NCBI GenBank assembly: GCA_031430435.1
Contig: JANPBM010000024.1
Coordinates: forward strand, 21,490 to 85,489
Reading direction: 5' to 3'
Length of the DNA stretch: 64,000 bases
From: JANNVK01 sp031430435
GTDB taxonomy: Bacteria; Acidobacteriota; Blastocatellia; Pyrinomonadales; Pyrinomonadaceae
Part shown: positions 15,557 through 24,664 of the stretch, piece by piece
Layout of the letters: each line of letters begins with the position of its first letter
Numbering within the stretch: the stretch's first letter is position 1
The notes under the pieces: model-generated
The model's input: only the letters and a program-made list of their open reading frames with translations
Databases searched by the model: none
What the model was told of the DNA's origin: nothing
Translations under genes and position numbers: made by a program

Positions 15557-15750
15557 ATATAAAAATCTGTCCGCGTTGTCAAAAACCATATATGATGAGC
15601 AGCGAATTGTGTCCGCATTGTAACGAACCGTTTAAATGGAACAAAGAAAATATGGTAAATATCGGCTATTTACTCGCATTTATCATTCCTTTAATCATCG
15701 TTTTAAGTTTGTGGGCGATATTTTTTTCGGGCTTGTTTTTCGGGAAATAA
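15553..15750 (+). CDS. Small zinc-ribbon membrane protein
   Basis: About 65 residues. Two CxxC pairs (CPRCQKPYMMSSELCPHC) form a zinc ribbon, followed by a single hydrophobic segment (GYLLAFIIPLIIVLSLWAIFF). The GTG at 15553 overlaps the previous stop by four bases (GTGA), so it is translationally coupled to the flavoprotein gene. Function unknown; the coupling suggests it may bring the flavoprotein to the membrane or bind metal for it. Confidence 0.7.
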   Translation: MNIKICPRCQKPYMMSSELCPHCNEPFKWNKENMVNIGYLLAFIIPLIIVLSLWAIFFSGLFFGK

Positions 15751-15753
15751 TCT

Positions 15754-16311
15754 ATGTCTAAATATATGAAAATATTCATTTTGTCGGTTTTAATATCGAT
15801 TGTCGCTTCGTGTCATAGTCAAACTATTTCAAGCGATGTAATTCAAAACCATAGCGGACAAATTGTCCCTGCAAACAATGTCAAAGAGAGCAGAGACGAA
15901 ACAAACGAGAGCGAAGAAATTATCAGCACATCCAAGTTAAAGTGCGGAAATACAGACTTTAACTTAAAGGTTTTTTATAAAAACGAACGCACAAATATCT
16001 CTATTTCAAATAGTGATGCAATAGTAAAGACTATAAATTTGCCCAATCAAAGTGAGTTTAACGGATTTTCCTTAAACCGGGCAAAGAAAGTGAGCAATGG
16101 ATTTGAAATTTCAGTTGAATACGGCTCAAGATATTACTACGAAAAGCGATTCAATTTTGTATGTAAACAAGATAAATTTTACTTGGATAAGATAAAAACA
16201 AGTACTTTCGACAAAAATAATCCTGAAAAATCCGGGGAAGACTTTACTAAGTTAATCAAACCGGAATTAAATCTCGAAAAATTTACGATTACGGATTTTA
16301 TGAAAGATTAA
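15754..16311 (+). CDS. Putative lipoprotein of unknown function
   Basis: 185 residues. A short hydrophobic stretch ends in IVASC, a lipobox-like site with a lipidated Cys at residue about 22, so it should be inserted in a membrane. The rest is Asn/Ser/Lys-rich with no family motif. It starts three bases after the zinc-ribbon gene, which suggests shared transcription. The composition is clearly more AT-rich than the flavoprotein. Confidence 0.65.
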   Translation: MSKYMKIFILSVLISIVASCHSQTISSDVIQNHSGQIVPANNVKESRDETNESEEIISTSKLKCGNTDFNLKVFYKNERTNISISNSDAIVKTINLPNQSEFNGFSLNRAKKVSNGFEISVEYGSRYYYEKRFNFVCKQDKFYLDKIKTSTFDKNNPEKSGEDFTKLIKPELNLEKFTITDFMKD

Positions 16312-16355
16312 TAATCTAAATTCTGAAGGTTAGAACAAATTTATTCATTTCAAGC

Positions 16356-17321
16356 ATGATTATAAATCTAAAACACTCAAGTAAAGCGTTGCAAAATAAT
16401 CCTTTAGGCGACAAAGCCGAGCGTGATTTGTTCGTTTATCTTCCGCCTGATTATGATAATTCTACTGAACGTTTTCCGACCGTTTACTGTCTTTCGGGTT
16501 TCGCCGGACGCGGAAAAATGATGCTCAACGATAACGCTTTTTCGCCAAGTTTGGACGAGCGTTTGGACGATTTAATTATATCAAAAAAGATAAAACCGTT
16601 GATTGCGGTAATGCCCGATTGCTTTACTTATTACGGCGGTTCACAATATCTAAACTCAACTGCGACAGGTAATTACGAAGATTATTTAACGCAAGAAATT
16701 GTCGAAATTGTTGATAAGAATTTTCGTACGATTGACGGTAAAAACTCTCGTGCGGTCGTCGGAAAATCTTCGGGCGGTTACGGTGCGTTGATTTGCGGAC
16801 TTCGCCATGCCGACAAATTCGGCTTAATTTCCACAATCAGCGGCGATGCGTATTTTGAACTTTGCTATTTGTCCGATTTCGCCAAAGCGTTTCGAGCAAT
16901 AAAAGGTAATCCGACCGCGTTTATGACCAAATTTTTGAGCAACGAAAGTAAAGGCAAAGGCGACTTTCCGGCGTTAAATATAATCGGAATGAGCAGTTGC
17001 TATTCGCCGAACGGCACAAGTTTTGACCTGCCATTTGACCTTGAAACCGGCGAAATACGCCAGGATATTTGGGCAAAATGGCTGACGCACGATCCTGTTC
17101 GCCTTGTGGAAAAGTCTGTGGAAAACTTGAAATCGTTAAAACTTTTGTTTTTGGATGCAGGTACACGCGATGAATTTGCGTTGGACATCGGAGCAAAAAT
17201 TTTGTCGAAAAAACTGAAAGATTTTGAGATTCCGCACATTCACGAAGAATTCGGCGACGGACATTTCAACATCTCGTATCGTTATAATCGAACATTCGAG
17301 TTATTTTCAGAGCATTTTTGA
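16356..17321 (+). CDS. Esterase-family alpha/beta hydrolase
   Basis: 321 residues of the esterase D/enterochelin-esterase-like fold. The nucleophile elbow is GKSSGGYG, the Asp is in LFLDAGTRDEF, and the catalytic His is in FGDGHFNISYRY, so the triad is complete. No signal peptide is evident, so it is probably cytosolic. Members cleave S-formylglutathione, siderophores, ferulate or mycolyl esters; the substrate cannot be told. Its last four bases overlap the next gene. Confidence 0.88.
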   Translation: MIINLKHSSKALQNNPLGDKAERDLFVYLPPDYDNSTERFPTVYCLSGFAGRGKMMLNDNAFSPSLDERLDDLIISKKIKPLIAVMPDCFTYYGGSQYLNSTATGNYEDYLTQEIVEIVDKNFRTIDGKNSRAVVGKSSGGYGALICGLRHADKFGLISTISGDAYFELCYLSDFAKAFRAIKGNPTAFMTKFLSNESKGKGDFPALNIIGMSSCYSPNGTSFDLPFDLETGEIRQDIWAKWLTHDPVRLVEKSVENLKSLKLLFLDAGTRDEFALDIGAKILSKKLKDFEIPHIHEEFGDGHFNISYRYNRTFELFSEHF

Positions 17322-17662
17322 TGAACTACAACAATCGAAAATTTGTCGCCGTTACGAACAGCGAAACAGGCGAAGTTTCAACTGAAATAGTCTTTAACTA
17401 TAAGCAAAAAGAAGATTTAGTTTGGGCGGAATATTCCGGCGGCGAAATCGTTTTCGGAACTTTGATTGCCAAAGTTGTCGAAAATAATTGCCTTGAAATG
17501 CGTTATGCACATTTGAATAAACACGGCGAACTGATGACCGGAAAATGTTTTTCTACGCCCGAAATTTTGCCCGACAGCAGAATTCGTCTGTTTGAGAAAT
17601 GGCAATGGACGTGCGGAGATTTTTCAGAAGGCACATCAATTGTTGAGGAAATAAATGGCTGA
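17318..17662 (+). CDS. Small conserved protein often named n-acetylglutamate synthase (probable misannotation)
   Basis: 114 residues. The sequence YNNRKFVAVTNSETGEVS, then YSGGEIVFGTLIAKV and FSTPEILPDSRIRLFEKWQW, is characteristic of a small family commonly labelled n-acetylglutamate synthase in annotation pipelines. It has no acetyltransferase fold that I can see, so I consider the label unsupported. It is likely a small beta-rich protein that binds a ligand. Overlaps the esterase gene by 4 bases and the next hydrolase gene by 8 bases, so this is a tightly coupled trio. Confidence 0.75.
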   Translation: MMNYNNRKFVAVTNSETGEVSTEIVFNYKQKEDLVWAEYSGGEIVFGTLIAKVVENNCLEMRYAHLNKHGELMTGKCFSTPEILPDSRIRLFEKWQWTCGDFSEGTSIVEEING

Positions 17663-18491
17663 CCGGCGGAAAATTTTATTCGGAGAATTCAGCGTAACAC
17701 GTTTGTTATCATCACTTATCACAATTCCGATTGCACTTTACATCGGCTTCGGCATTTACGCTTATTTCTTTTCAGACAGCGTAATTTTTCAACCGCAACC
17801 GTCGTCTTTTCGTGATGATGATTCGATAATAAAACTAATAACGCCAAACGGCGAGAAAATTTCCGCGAAGTTTTTCAAGAATGTAAACGCAGATTTTACA
17901 ATACTTTACAGCCACGGAAACGCCGAAAACATCAGCGAACTTTCGCCGTTTTTTGAAGAATTAAGCAACGAAGGTTTTAATGTTTTTGCTTACGATTATC
18001 GCGGTTACGGCAAAAGCGACGGAAAACCTTCCGAACAAAACGCTTACGAAGACGCGGAAACTGCTTACAATTATTTGGTAAACGAACAAAACATCTCGCC
18101 CGAAAAGATCATAATTTTCGGACATTCACTTGGCGGAGCAGTCGCGATTGATTTGGCTTCGCGTCGAAAATGCGGCGGTTTAATCGCCGAAAGTACTTTT
18201 GTTACAGCGTTTAGAGTTCTGACGCAAATTTCAATTTATCCGTTTGATAAATTTCAAAGCATCAGTAAAATCAAAAATGTAAATTGTCCGGTTTTGATTA
18301 TTCACGGCAAACGCGACAGTGTAGTTCCCTTTTGGCACGGCAAAAAATTGTTTGAAGCGGCAAACGAACCAAAATCTAATTATTGGATTGACGAAGCAGG
18401 TCATAACGACGTTTCGTTCATCGGCGGAAAAAATTATTTTGCGACAATTAGAATTTTTTCCGGTAAACTTGAAAAAATAAGCATCAAATAA
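17655..18491 (+). CDS. Membrane-anchored alpha/beta hydrolase, BEM46/ABHD13-like
   Basis: 278 residues. A hydrophobic segment at residues about 15-40 anchors the protein. The catalytic domain has the oxyanion SHGNAENIS, the nucleophile elbow GHSLGG, the acid in IHGKRDSVVP and the His in DEAGHND, so the triad is complete. The architecture matches the BEM46/YfhR-like group of membrane-associated hydrolases. It starts inside the preceding small gene (8-base overlap) and ends 4 bases before the pectate-lyase-fold gene. Confidence 0.88.
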   Translation: MADRRKILFGEFSVTRLLSSLITIPIALYIGFGIYAYFFSDSVIFQPQPSSFRDDDSIIKLITPNGEKISAKFFKNVNADFTILYSHGNAENISELSPFFEELSNEGFNVFAYDYRGYGKSDGKPSEQNAYEDAETAYNYLVNEQNISPEKIIIFGHSLGGAVAIDLASRRKCGGLIAESTFVTAFRVLTQISIYPFDKFQSISKIKNVNCPVLIIHGKRDSVVPFWHGKKLFEAANEPKSNYWIDEAGHNDVSFIGGKNYFATIRIFSGKLEKISIK

Positions 18492-18495
18492 ATAT

Positions 18496-20145
18496 ATGTC
18501 AAAAAATCTTGTAATTCTTTTCGTTCTATTATTTTCAATTTCGGCGATTGCCCAAAATAAATTTGAAGGCTATAACATCATTGTCGATGCGACCGACAAT
18601 CAAACCTCAACTTCGTGCGCAATCCGTTACGTTCCGCCGACTACTCAAATTACGATTACCGACACAGACCGTTCAACACCGATGAAACTTTCCGGGTGCG
18701 GTGAATCGGCAAATGCCGTTAGAATGACAAATGCTTTTACGGCAACAGTTACGGCAAATCCGACGACCTACAAATGGTGTTTTCAAGGCGAAGATAAACG
18801 CTACCGAATCAATTTTGCGGGCGATAAATCAACGCCGCAAGTCGTTTATGATTGGATTGCAAGTTCTGCGAGCGAAGGTGTTTACAACGTTAAAGATTTT
18901 GGCGCAGTCGGCGACGGAAAAACTGATGATACGATTGCCATCCGAAGCGCATTGGCGTATATTGCCACGCGAAACGGCGGAACTTTGAACTTTCCAAACG
19001 GTGATTATACAGTCGGTAACTCGCCCAATTTCAAAGGTTTAACGCTTCCTTCGGGCGTAATAATCAGTGGTGTCAGCGGACTTAGTTCAAACGCGGCAAC
19101 CAATAATGTCGTTCAAAAAGCTCCGACCAGAATAACCTTAAACGGAGCAAATCGGGCAATTTTCCGGATCGGCGAATGTACTGACCGAATTCAAGTAAAA
19201 AATATCGAGCTTTTTGCAAACTCTGACGAAAATACATACGGAATTGAAGGTGTCGGCGGTTATGATTCGAGCCAAGATTTTGAGTTTAACCAAATGTCGT
19301 TCACCAATTTATTTCGCGGAATTTACGTTCACGGTTTGGAATCTTCGGATTATAATTGGCAATTTGACTATATTCGAGTGATAAATTGTCGATTTAATTT
19401 CAACCGCGATGCCGGAATTTGGTGCAGAGTTCGTAATTCCGATTGGAAAATTACGGGCAATTTTTTCCTTAATCCGAAACGCACGGCGACCGCGAAAGCC
19501 GATTCGATTCACATCCATCATGCCGCGACGATTTTGGTCGAAGACACATACAGCGGCGGATTTGTAAATGCTTTGGGCGGAACTTTTCTTTCGATAATTG
19601 ACAGCGGTCCGTTGACGGTAATCAGTTCGGAATGCGAAGCAATGACAAATTCGATGGTTTACGGTGATTGGCAGTTGGCGGGCAATTACACTTATCCGAT
19701 TGTATTTATCGGAAGCACTTTCAGCGATCCGATTATTTTCAAAGCCCGCCGAACTTTTGTTTCAACCGGCAATGTGTACGGCGGAAATACTTTCAAAGCC
19801 GATTATATGGTGCGGGTTTATTCGACCGGCGACAGGTTTCATCACGACGGCTACATCATACAAAATCAGCCTCCGATTTATAAATTCGACAAGGCAACCG
19901 TAGTTTTTATGACCGCCCAACCGAGTGAAGGAAGCGTTCAAGGTTTTTCGACTTTCTTCGGGACAGATGTCCAATTCGGTCAACCGATTCAGCTTCCGAG
20001 TCTGCAACAAAATGTTTTACCGACCGGAAAACCAAACGGCTCAACGGTTTACTGCGAAAATTGCCGACGAAATTCTACGCCGTGCCAAGCGGGCGGAAGC
20101 GGTGCGCCGGCGATGGTTGTGAACGGAACGTGGAGTTGTTTGTAG
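18496..20145 (+). CDS. Secreted pectate-lyase-superfamily right-handed beta-helix protein
   Basis: 549 residues with an N-terminal signal peptide (LVILFVLLFSISAIAQ). The segment YNVKDFGAVGDGKTDDT, followed by GGTLNFPNGDYTVG, is the start of the pectate_lyase_3 beta-helix domain of GH28-like and phage tail-spike-like proteins. The remaining chain is beta-helical in character. A specific catalytic Asp pair is not certain. A polysaccharide-degrading or surface role fits. The 3' end of about 105 bases overlaps the reverse-strand gene at 20041. Confidence 0.8.
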   Translation: MSKNLVILFVLLFSISAIAQNKFEGYNIIVDATDNQTSTSCAIRYVPPTTQITITDTDRSTPMKLSGCGESANAVRMTNAFTATVTANPTTYKWCFQGEDKRYRINFAGDKSTPQVVYDWIASSASEGVYNVKDFGAVGDGKTDDTIAIRSALAYIATRNGGTLNFPNGDYTVGNSPNFKGLTLPSGVIISGVSGLSSNAATNNVVQKAPTRITLNGANRAIFRIGECTDRIQVKNIELFANSDENTYGIEGVGGYDSSQDFEFNQMSFTNLFRGIYVHGLESSDYNWQFDYIRVINCRFNFNRDAGIWCRVRNSDWKITGNFFLNPKRTATAKADSIHIHHAATILVEDTYSGGFVNALGGTFLSIIDSGPLTVISSECEAMTNSMVYGDWQLAGNYTYPIVFIGSTFSDPIIFKARRTFVSTGNVYGGNTFKADYMVRVYSTGDRFHHDGYIIQNQPPIYKFDKATVVFMTAQPSEGSVQGFSTFFGTDVQFGQPIQLPSLQQNVLPTGKPNGSTVYCENCRRNSTPCQAGGSGAPAMVVNGTWSCL

Positions 20146-20598
20146 AAATCGGATTCTTGAACAATCTATTTCTTTTAATTTCGACAAATCAAAGCAGCAT
20201 TGAGTTTGTCTGATAATAAGTGTTGCCTTCAAATGTTTCTTAAACTTCGCTTTTAGAATTTGGATTGTCGTGTTTATACTTGGAGAAACTTTACTGCAAA
20301 CAACGATGGCGTGTTTTATCTTGTCTGCATTTTGAGTCAGTTGCGGAATACTTTTTTCAATTTGCAGACAAGCGTGTTTTATATCCGAGCCTTTTAACTC
20401 AACAAAAATCTCGTCATCATCGTCTTCGTCAACGATTTTAACAAAAAGCCAATCACATCTATTGCCTTCAACAGTTTTGCAACCGTCAACTTCAACGATT
20501 TTTACATCTTCTTTCAAGCTATTCAGCAAAGTAATCTTTTTACCTTTTTCTTGGCAAACAATTAAACGATTACTTTCAATTTCTTCACAATCTTGCAT
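20041..20598 (-). CDS. Possible PD-(D/E)xK nuclease-like protein, partner of the ATPase upstream; 3' end disrupted
   Basis: Open frame of 185 codons starting six bases after the AAA ATPase stop. The core has a conserved-looking block: D49 in NRCDWLF, then EIFVELKG with E67 and K69, then HACLQIEK, which would fit a PD-(D/E)xK nuclease active site. This is pattern recognition, not proof. The last 35 residues or so are the reverse of the end of the pectate-lyase gene (Arg-rich, low quality) and look like read-through of a lost stop. The gene may therefore be 3'-truncated. The neighbour is an OLD-like ATPase, so the two may form one module. Confidence 0.55.
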   Translation of the reverse strand: MQDCEEIESNRLIVCQEKGKKITLLNSLKEDVKIVEVDGCKTVEGNRCDWLFVKIVDEDDDDEIFVELKGSDIKHACLQIEKSIPQLTQNADKIKHAIVVCSKVSPSINTTIQILKAKFKKHLKATLIIRQTQCCFDLSKLKEIDCSRIRFLQTTPRSVHNHRRRTASARLARRRISSAIFAVNR

Positions 20599-20604
20599 AG
20601 AGTT

Positions 20605-21798
20605 TTAGTCGAGGTTTAGTAGCGCATCAAATTCTTTTGAAATATCTTCCGACGCTTTATCTAATGTAGTTGCCGTAATTAACCCGAATTCTTCGTCAAT
20701 TAAATTAATAAGTTTGCCGTCTCGCATTTCAAAAGCGTTAAGTTCTTTCGGTTTGATGATTGAAAATTTGGAAACTATTTTTTCGATTTCTTTTTCGTTT
20801 TTTCCTTCATCACGCAAATGTCCGGCTTGAAGCAAATTATTGAAAGCAGACAAGATATACGGTGAATGTGTTGTGATTACGAATTGAAGGTTGCCGATTG
20901 AATTGTTATAAACGGCGGCAATAAGTTCAACTATGCTTTTTTGAGCAGACGGGAAAAGATGTGCTTCGGGTTCTTCAATGTAAAACGTTGTTCCACCGGA
21001 ACGATGCATTACTTTATTGTATTTTTCAAAGATAATTGCAAGCGGCAAAACTTCTTGCTGACCTGACGAAGCGAAAGATAATTCAATTTTTCGCTTATCT
21101 TTATGAATTATGTAATCCTTATCATTTTCTCTTTTATGTTTTCCGACTAAAATTTGTGCAATCAATTTTTGAATATATTTGTCAGATTCTTTGTCTTGTA
21201 AGTTATACTCAGAGATGTTTCTTGTCTGACTATAAAATCTCCCAAACTCTATAATAAAAGGGTCAATTGTTTCATTTTCAGAAAGTATTGAATAAATTGA
21301 ATTTTGCAAAGTTGCAAAGAATGACCTGCCGGCTGGAACGAAAACCTGAGAATTAGCGGATAATTCGCCAAAATTCTCTCTGGTTGACTTATAAAAATAG
21401 TTTTTTGTGTCTATTATATTATCCAAATTATATTCTTTACTAAATAGGTCAGCAATTGGATTTGTAAACATTAATTGCAAATCAGAATTTAATTTTTTAA
21501 GTAAATAAATACTGTTTTCGCCTATTTGATAATCAATTTCAAACTCTTCATCTTTCCAAGTTTCAAAGGGGAAATAACTTACAAATTTTTCGAAAATACT
21601 ATCGTGTATTTGGTCAAGTGTTCTGTTGTTCAATCTACTAAAAAATATATGACTAAAAAGTCCTTTAAAGAAAAAAATCAACTTTGCAGAAACACTTTTA
21701 CCCGAAGCCTGTTTCCCGATAAAAATATTTATTGAATTCAAAGGAATCGTAACTTCATCTAATCCGCCAAAGTTTTTGATTGTAATCTTTTCGTTCAT
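20605..21798 (-). CDS. AAA15/OLD-like ABC-type ATPase
   Basis: 397 residues. Walker A is GKQASGKS (28-35), the ABC signature is SSGQQE (254-259), Walker B is TFYIEEPEAH (281-290) and the H-loop is THSPYI (320-325). This is the RecF/SMC-like AAA15 fold used by OLD nucleases, Septu PtuA, PARIS AriA and similar. A TOPRIM nuclease domain of OLD proteins is absent; the small partner downstream may supply the nuclease. The composition is clearly more AT-rich than valS next to it, so the pair is probably acquired. Start is the ATG at 21798, five bases after the valS stop. Confidence 0.85.
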   Translation of the reverse strand: MNEKITIKNFGGLDEVTIPLNSINIFIGKQASGKSVSAKLIFFFKGLFSHIFFSRLNNRTLDQIHDSIFEKFVSYFPFETWKDEEFEIDYQIGENSIYLLKKLNSDLQLMFTNPIADLFSKEYNLDNIIDTKNYFYKSTRENFGELSANSQVFVPAGRSFFATLQNSIYSILSENETIDPFIIEFGRFYSQTRNISEYNLQDKESDKYIQKLIAQILVGKHKRENDKDYIIHKDKRKIELSFASSGQQEVLPLAIIFEKYNKVMHRSGGTTFYIEEPEAHLFPSAQKSIVELIAAVYNNSIGNLQFVITTHSPYILSAFNNLLQAGHLRDEGKNEKEIEKIVSKFSIIKPKELNAFEMRDGKLINLIDEEFGLITATTLDKASEDISKEFDALLNLD

Positions 21799-21802
21799 AT
21801 TT

Positions 21803-24535
21803 TTATTTTAACGCCTCGATAGTTTTATTCAAAGTTTGCGTTTGATTTTCAATTTCCGCAACTCTGTCGCGTAAATCTTGAACCTTTTCAACCGGTGCTT
21901 TGGCGACAAAATTTTCGTTGTTCAATTGTCCGTTAAGTTGCCCAAGTTCAACATTCAGTTTGTTGATTTGGTTTTCCAGACGTTCGCGTTCTTTGGCAAA
22001 ATCAATCAAACCTTCGAGCGGAACGGCGATTTCCGCACCTTGCATGACGGCTTTTGCGGAAGCCTTCGGAACGTTCAAAGTCTCTCCTAACGTGAGCGTG
22101 TTTGCCCGTGCGAGTTTCAAAATTTGAGCTTCATTTTCGCGGAAAACTTGTTGCAAATCCGCATTGCAAGCCGCGTGAATTTCAACTTTTTCAGCCGGTT
22201 TGATACTCAATTCCGCCCGGATATTGCGAACACGCGAGATTAAATCAATCACACTTTGCATCTCGGATTCGGCTTTTTCGTCAATGTTGCCGTCTTTCGG
22301 ATAATCAGCGAGCATAATTGTCGCGTCAGCATTTGAATATGCGGAGTTGTGTAAATGCGAGCCTGTGGCGGGCAAAAAGCCCCACAATTCTTCGGTCAAA
22401 TACGGCATAAACGGATGCAGAAGACGAAGAGATTGTTCGATTATTGTTACGATTCGGGTTTTGGCTTTAGTCTGTTTTTCTGAGTTTGCCCAAATACTTA
22501 AATCGTCTTCGTCATCGCTCACGTTGTTGCTTGAAAAAGTGATTTCGTCTTTAACAAGTTCGATATACCAATCGCAAAAATCGTTCCAAAAAAATTGATA
22601 AAGCAGACGAACTGCTTCGTGAAAATGATACCGTTCAAGTGCAGTATTTACAGCATTTGCGGTTTTATTAAGCCGCGAAATTATCCATTTATCGGCGATT
22701 GAATCATCATCTGAAAGTTTCAAACTTTCCGGATCAACGGTCGCGCCTTCGCTGTTCAGCAGACAAAATCTAGTTGCGTTCCAGATTTTATTCGAGAAAT
22801 TGCGGTAAGTTTCAATCTGCAAATCGTTCCAACGAATGTCCGCACCCGAAGCAATGCTTGCGAGATAAATCCGCGTCGCATCAACACCGTATTTATCGAA
22901 CATTTCAAGCGGATCAACGCCATTTTTCCTGGATTTCGACATCGGTTTACCGTCTTTGCCGAGAACAGTTCCCGTAATAATGACATCCTTGAACGCGGTT
23001 TTATTGACAAACTTTTTCGTGGTCATCATCATCCGCGAAACCCACAAAAATATGATGTCGCGTCCGGTTACAAGCACATCAGTCGGACAAAAGTCGTTCA
23101 AATCATCGGTTTCAGTAACTTCGCCGTTCCAACCGAATGTCGAAAACGCCCACAACGCCGATGAAAACCAAGTATCGAGAACATCTTCGTCTTGCGTTAA
23201 ATTATCCGAGTTTGCTTGAGTTTTCGCAGCTTCGTAAGTTCTTGCAACAAAAGTATTTCCGGCTTCGTCATACCACGCAGGAATTTGATGTCCCCACCAA
23301 AGTTGACGCGAAATTGTCCAATCTTTTAAATTTTCGAGCCAAGTTGTATAAACTTTTTCGTGCGGAACTTGCGGCGAAAAATGCGGAAGATTTTCGTTTT
23401 TCATCAAATCTAACGCCATATCCCGCATACCGTCCATTTTGCAAAACCATTGCTCGGAAACCATCGGCTCGATTACGGTTTTACAGCGTTCGCACACCGG
23501 CAAAGTAATTTCGTAATCGTCTTGTTTTTCTAATAATCCAAGCGTTTCAAAATCTTCGATTACCTTTGCGCGAGCCTTAAATCTGTCCATTCCCGCGAAT
23601 TCCGCACCTGCATTTTCGTTTAAAGTTCCGTCGTTATTTAGAATTAAAATTTGCTCGAGATTGTGCCGCAAACCGATTTCGTAATCGTTCGGATCGTGTG
23701 CCGGCGTGATTTTTACGCAGCCTGTACCGAATTCCAAATCAACATATTCATCGGCGATAATCGGAATTTTGCGGTTTGTGAGCGGCAACAAAACAAATTT
23801 TCCGATGATGTCTCGATAGCGTTCGTCGTTTGGATTTACGGCAACCGCAGTATCGCCGAGCATTGTTTCGGGACGAGTTGTGGCAACGGTCAAAGTTTTG
23901 TCGGAACCTTCAATCGGATAAATCAAATATGTGAGTTTTCCTTTCTTTTTTTCTTCGCTGACTTCTAAATCGGAAATTACGGTTTTATCGTTCGGGCACC
24001 AATTTATCATTCGTTTACCGCGATAAATCGAGCCTTCTTCGTAAAGTGTACAGAAAACTTCGCGAACAGCTTTCGACAAACTTTCGTCCATCGTAAAACG
24101 TTCACGCGACCAATCAACACTCGCGCCTTCACGCCGCATTTGTTCGGTAATCGTGTTGCCGAATTGTTCTTTCCACGCCCACGCGCGTTGCGTAAACGCT
24201 TCTCTGCCAATATCTTGCGGCTTTTTACGCTCGTCTTTACCGAGTTGTTCGACAACTTTCCGCTGAACCGAAATTCCGGCGTGATCTGTTCCCGGCAACC
24301 ACAAAGTTTTGAAACCTTGCATCCGTTTCCAACGCGTCAGCACGTCCATAATCGTATGTTGAAGAGCGTGTCCCATGTGCAAACTGCCCGTTACATTCGG
24401 CGGCGGAATGACGATTGAAAACGGTTTCGCGTCAGGATTTTGGTTAATTTCGGGAGCAAAACAACCTTGAGCTTCCCAGCGTTGGTAATGTTTTGATTCG
24501 GCTTCTTTGGCATTATACGATTTTTCGAGTTCCAT
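21803..24535 (-). CDS. valS: Valyl-tRNA synthetase
   Basis: 910 residues. Class I motifs: PPNVTGSLHMGH (HIGH equivalent) near residue 45 and KPMSKSRKNG (KMSKS) near residue 540. The editing CP1 domain (TTRPETMLGDTAVAV) clears mischarged Thr. A C-terminal coiled coil (ERLENQINKLNVELGQL) is the ValRS tRNA-binding arm. It charges tRNA-Val with valine. Cytosolic. No T-box-like leader is evident. The AAA ATPase module is attached directly downstream. Confidence 0.97.
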   Translation of the reverse strand: MELEKSYNAKEAESKHYQRWEAQGCFAPEINQNPDAKPFSIVIPPPNVTGSLHMGHALQHTIMDVLTRWKRMQGFKTLWLPGTDHAGISVQRKVVEQLGKDERKKPQDIGREAFTQRAWAWKEQFGNTITEQMRREGASVDWSRERFTMDESLSKAVREVFCTLYEEGSIYRGKRMINWCPNDKTVISDLEVSEEKKKGKLTYLIYPIEGSDKTLTVATTRPETMLGDTAVAVNPNDERYRDIIGKFVLLPLTNRKIPIIADEYVDLEFGTGCVKITPAHDPNDYEIGLRHNLEQILILNNDGTLNENAGAEFAGMDRFKARAKVIEDFETLGLLEKQDDYEITLPVCERCKTVIEPMVSEQWFCKMDGMRDMALDLMKNENLPHFSPQVPHEKVYTTWLENLKDWTISRQLWWGHQIPAWYDEAGNTFVARTYEAAKTQANSDNLTQDEDVLDTWFSSALWAFSTFGWNGEVTETDDLNDFCPTDVLVTGRDIIFLWVSRMMMTTKKFVNKTAFKDVIITGTVLGKDGKPMSKSRKNGVDPLEMFDKYGVDATRIYLASIASGADIRWNDLQIETYRNFSNKIWNATRFCLLNSEGATVDPESLKLSDDDSIADKWIISRLNKTANAVNTALERYHFHEAVRLLYQFFWNDFCDWYIELVKDEITFSSNNVSDDEDDLSIWANSEKQTKAKTRIVTIIEQSLRLLHPFMPYLTEELWGFLPATGSHLHNSAYSNADATIMLADYPKDGNIDEKAESEMQSVIDLISRVRNIRAELSIKPAEKVEIHAACNADLQQVFRENEAQILKLARANTLTLGETLNVPKASAKAVMQGAEIAVPLEGLIDFAKERERLENQINKLNVELGQLNGQLNNENFVAKAPVEKVQDLRDRVAEIENQTQTLNKTIEALK

Positions 24536-24606
24536 AAATTTCGGTAGTCAGCAGTCAATTTCGTTACTTAACAACATCAAAAACTGAGAATAAATAATAA
24601 AACAAA

Positions 24607-24644
24607 AACGGCTGGTTTTTATCTTTCAACAAAAACTAGCCGTT
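24607..24644 (-). terminator. Terminator hairpin after the response-regulator gene
   Basis: AACGGCTGGTTTTT (24607-24620) and AAAAACTAGCCGTT (24631-24644) form a 14-bp stem with one G-T-type mismatch and a 10-base loop, with T-rich sequence on both sides. It lies between valS and the response-regulator gene. Confidence 0.8.
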
Positions 24645-24664
24645 CCGATTATTTCAGACTAAAT

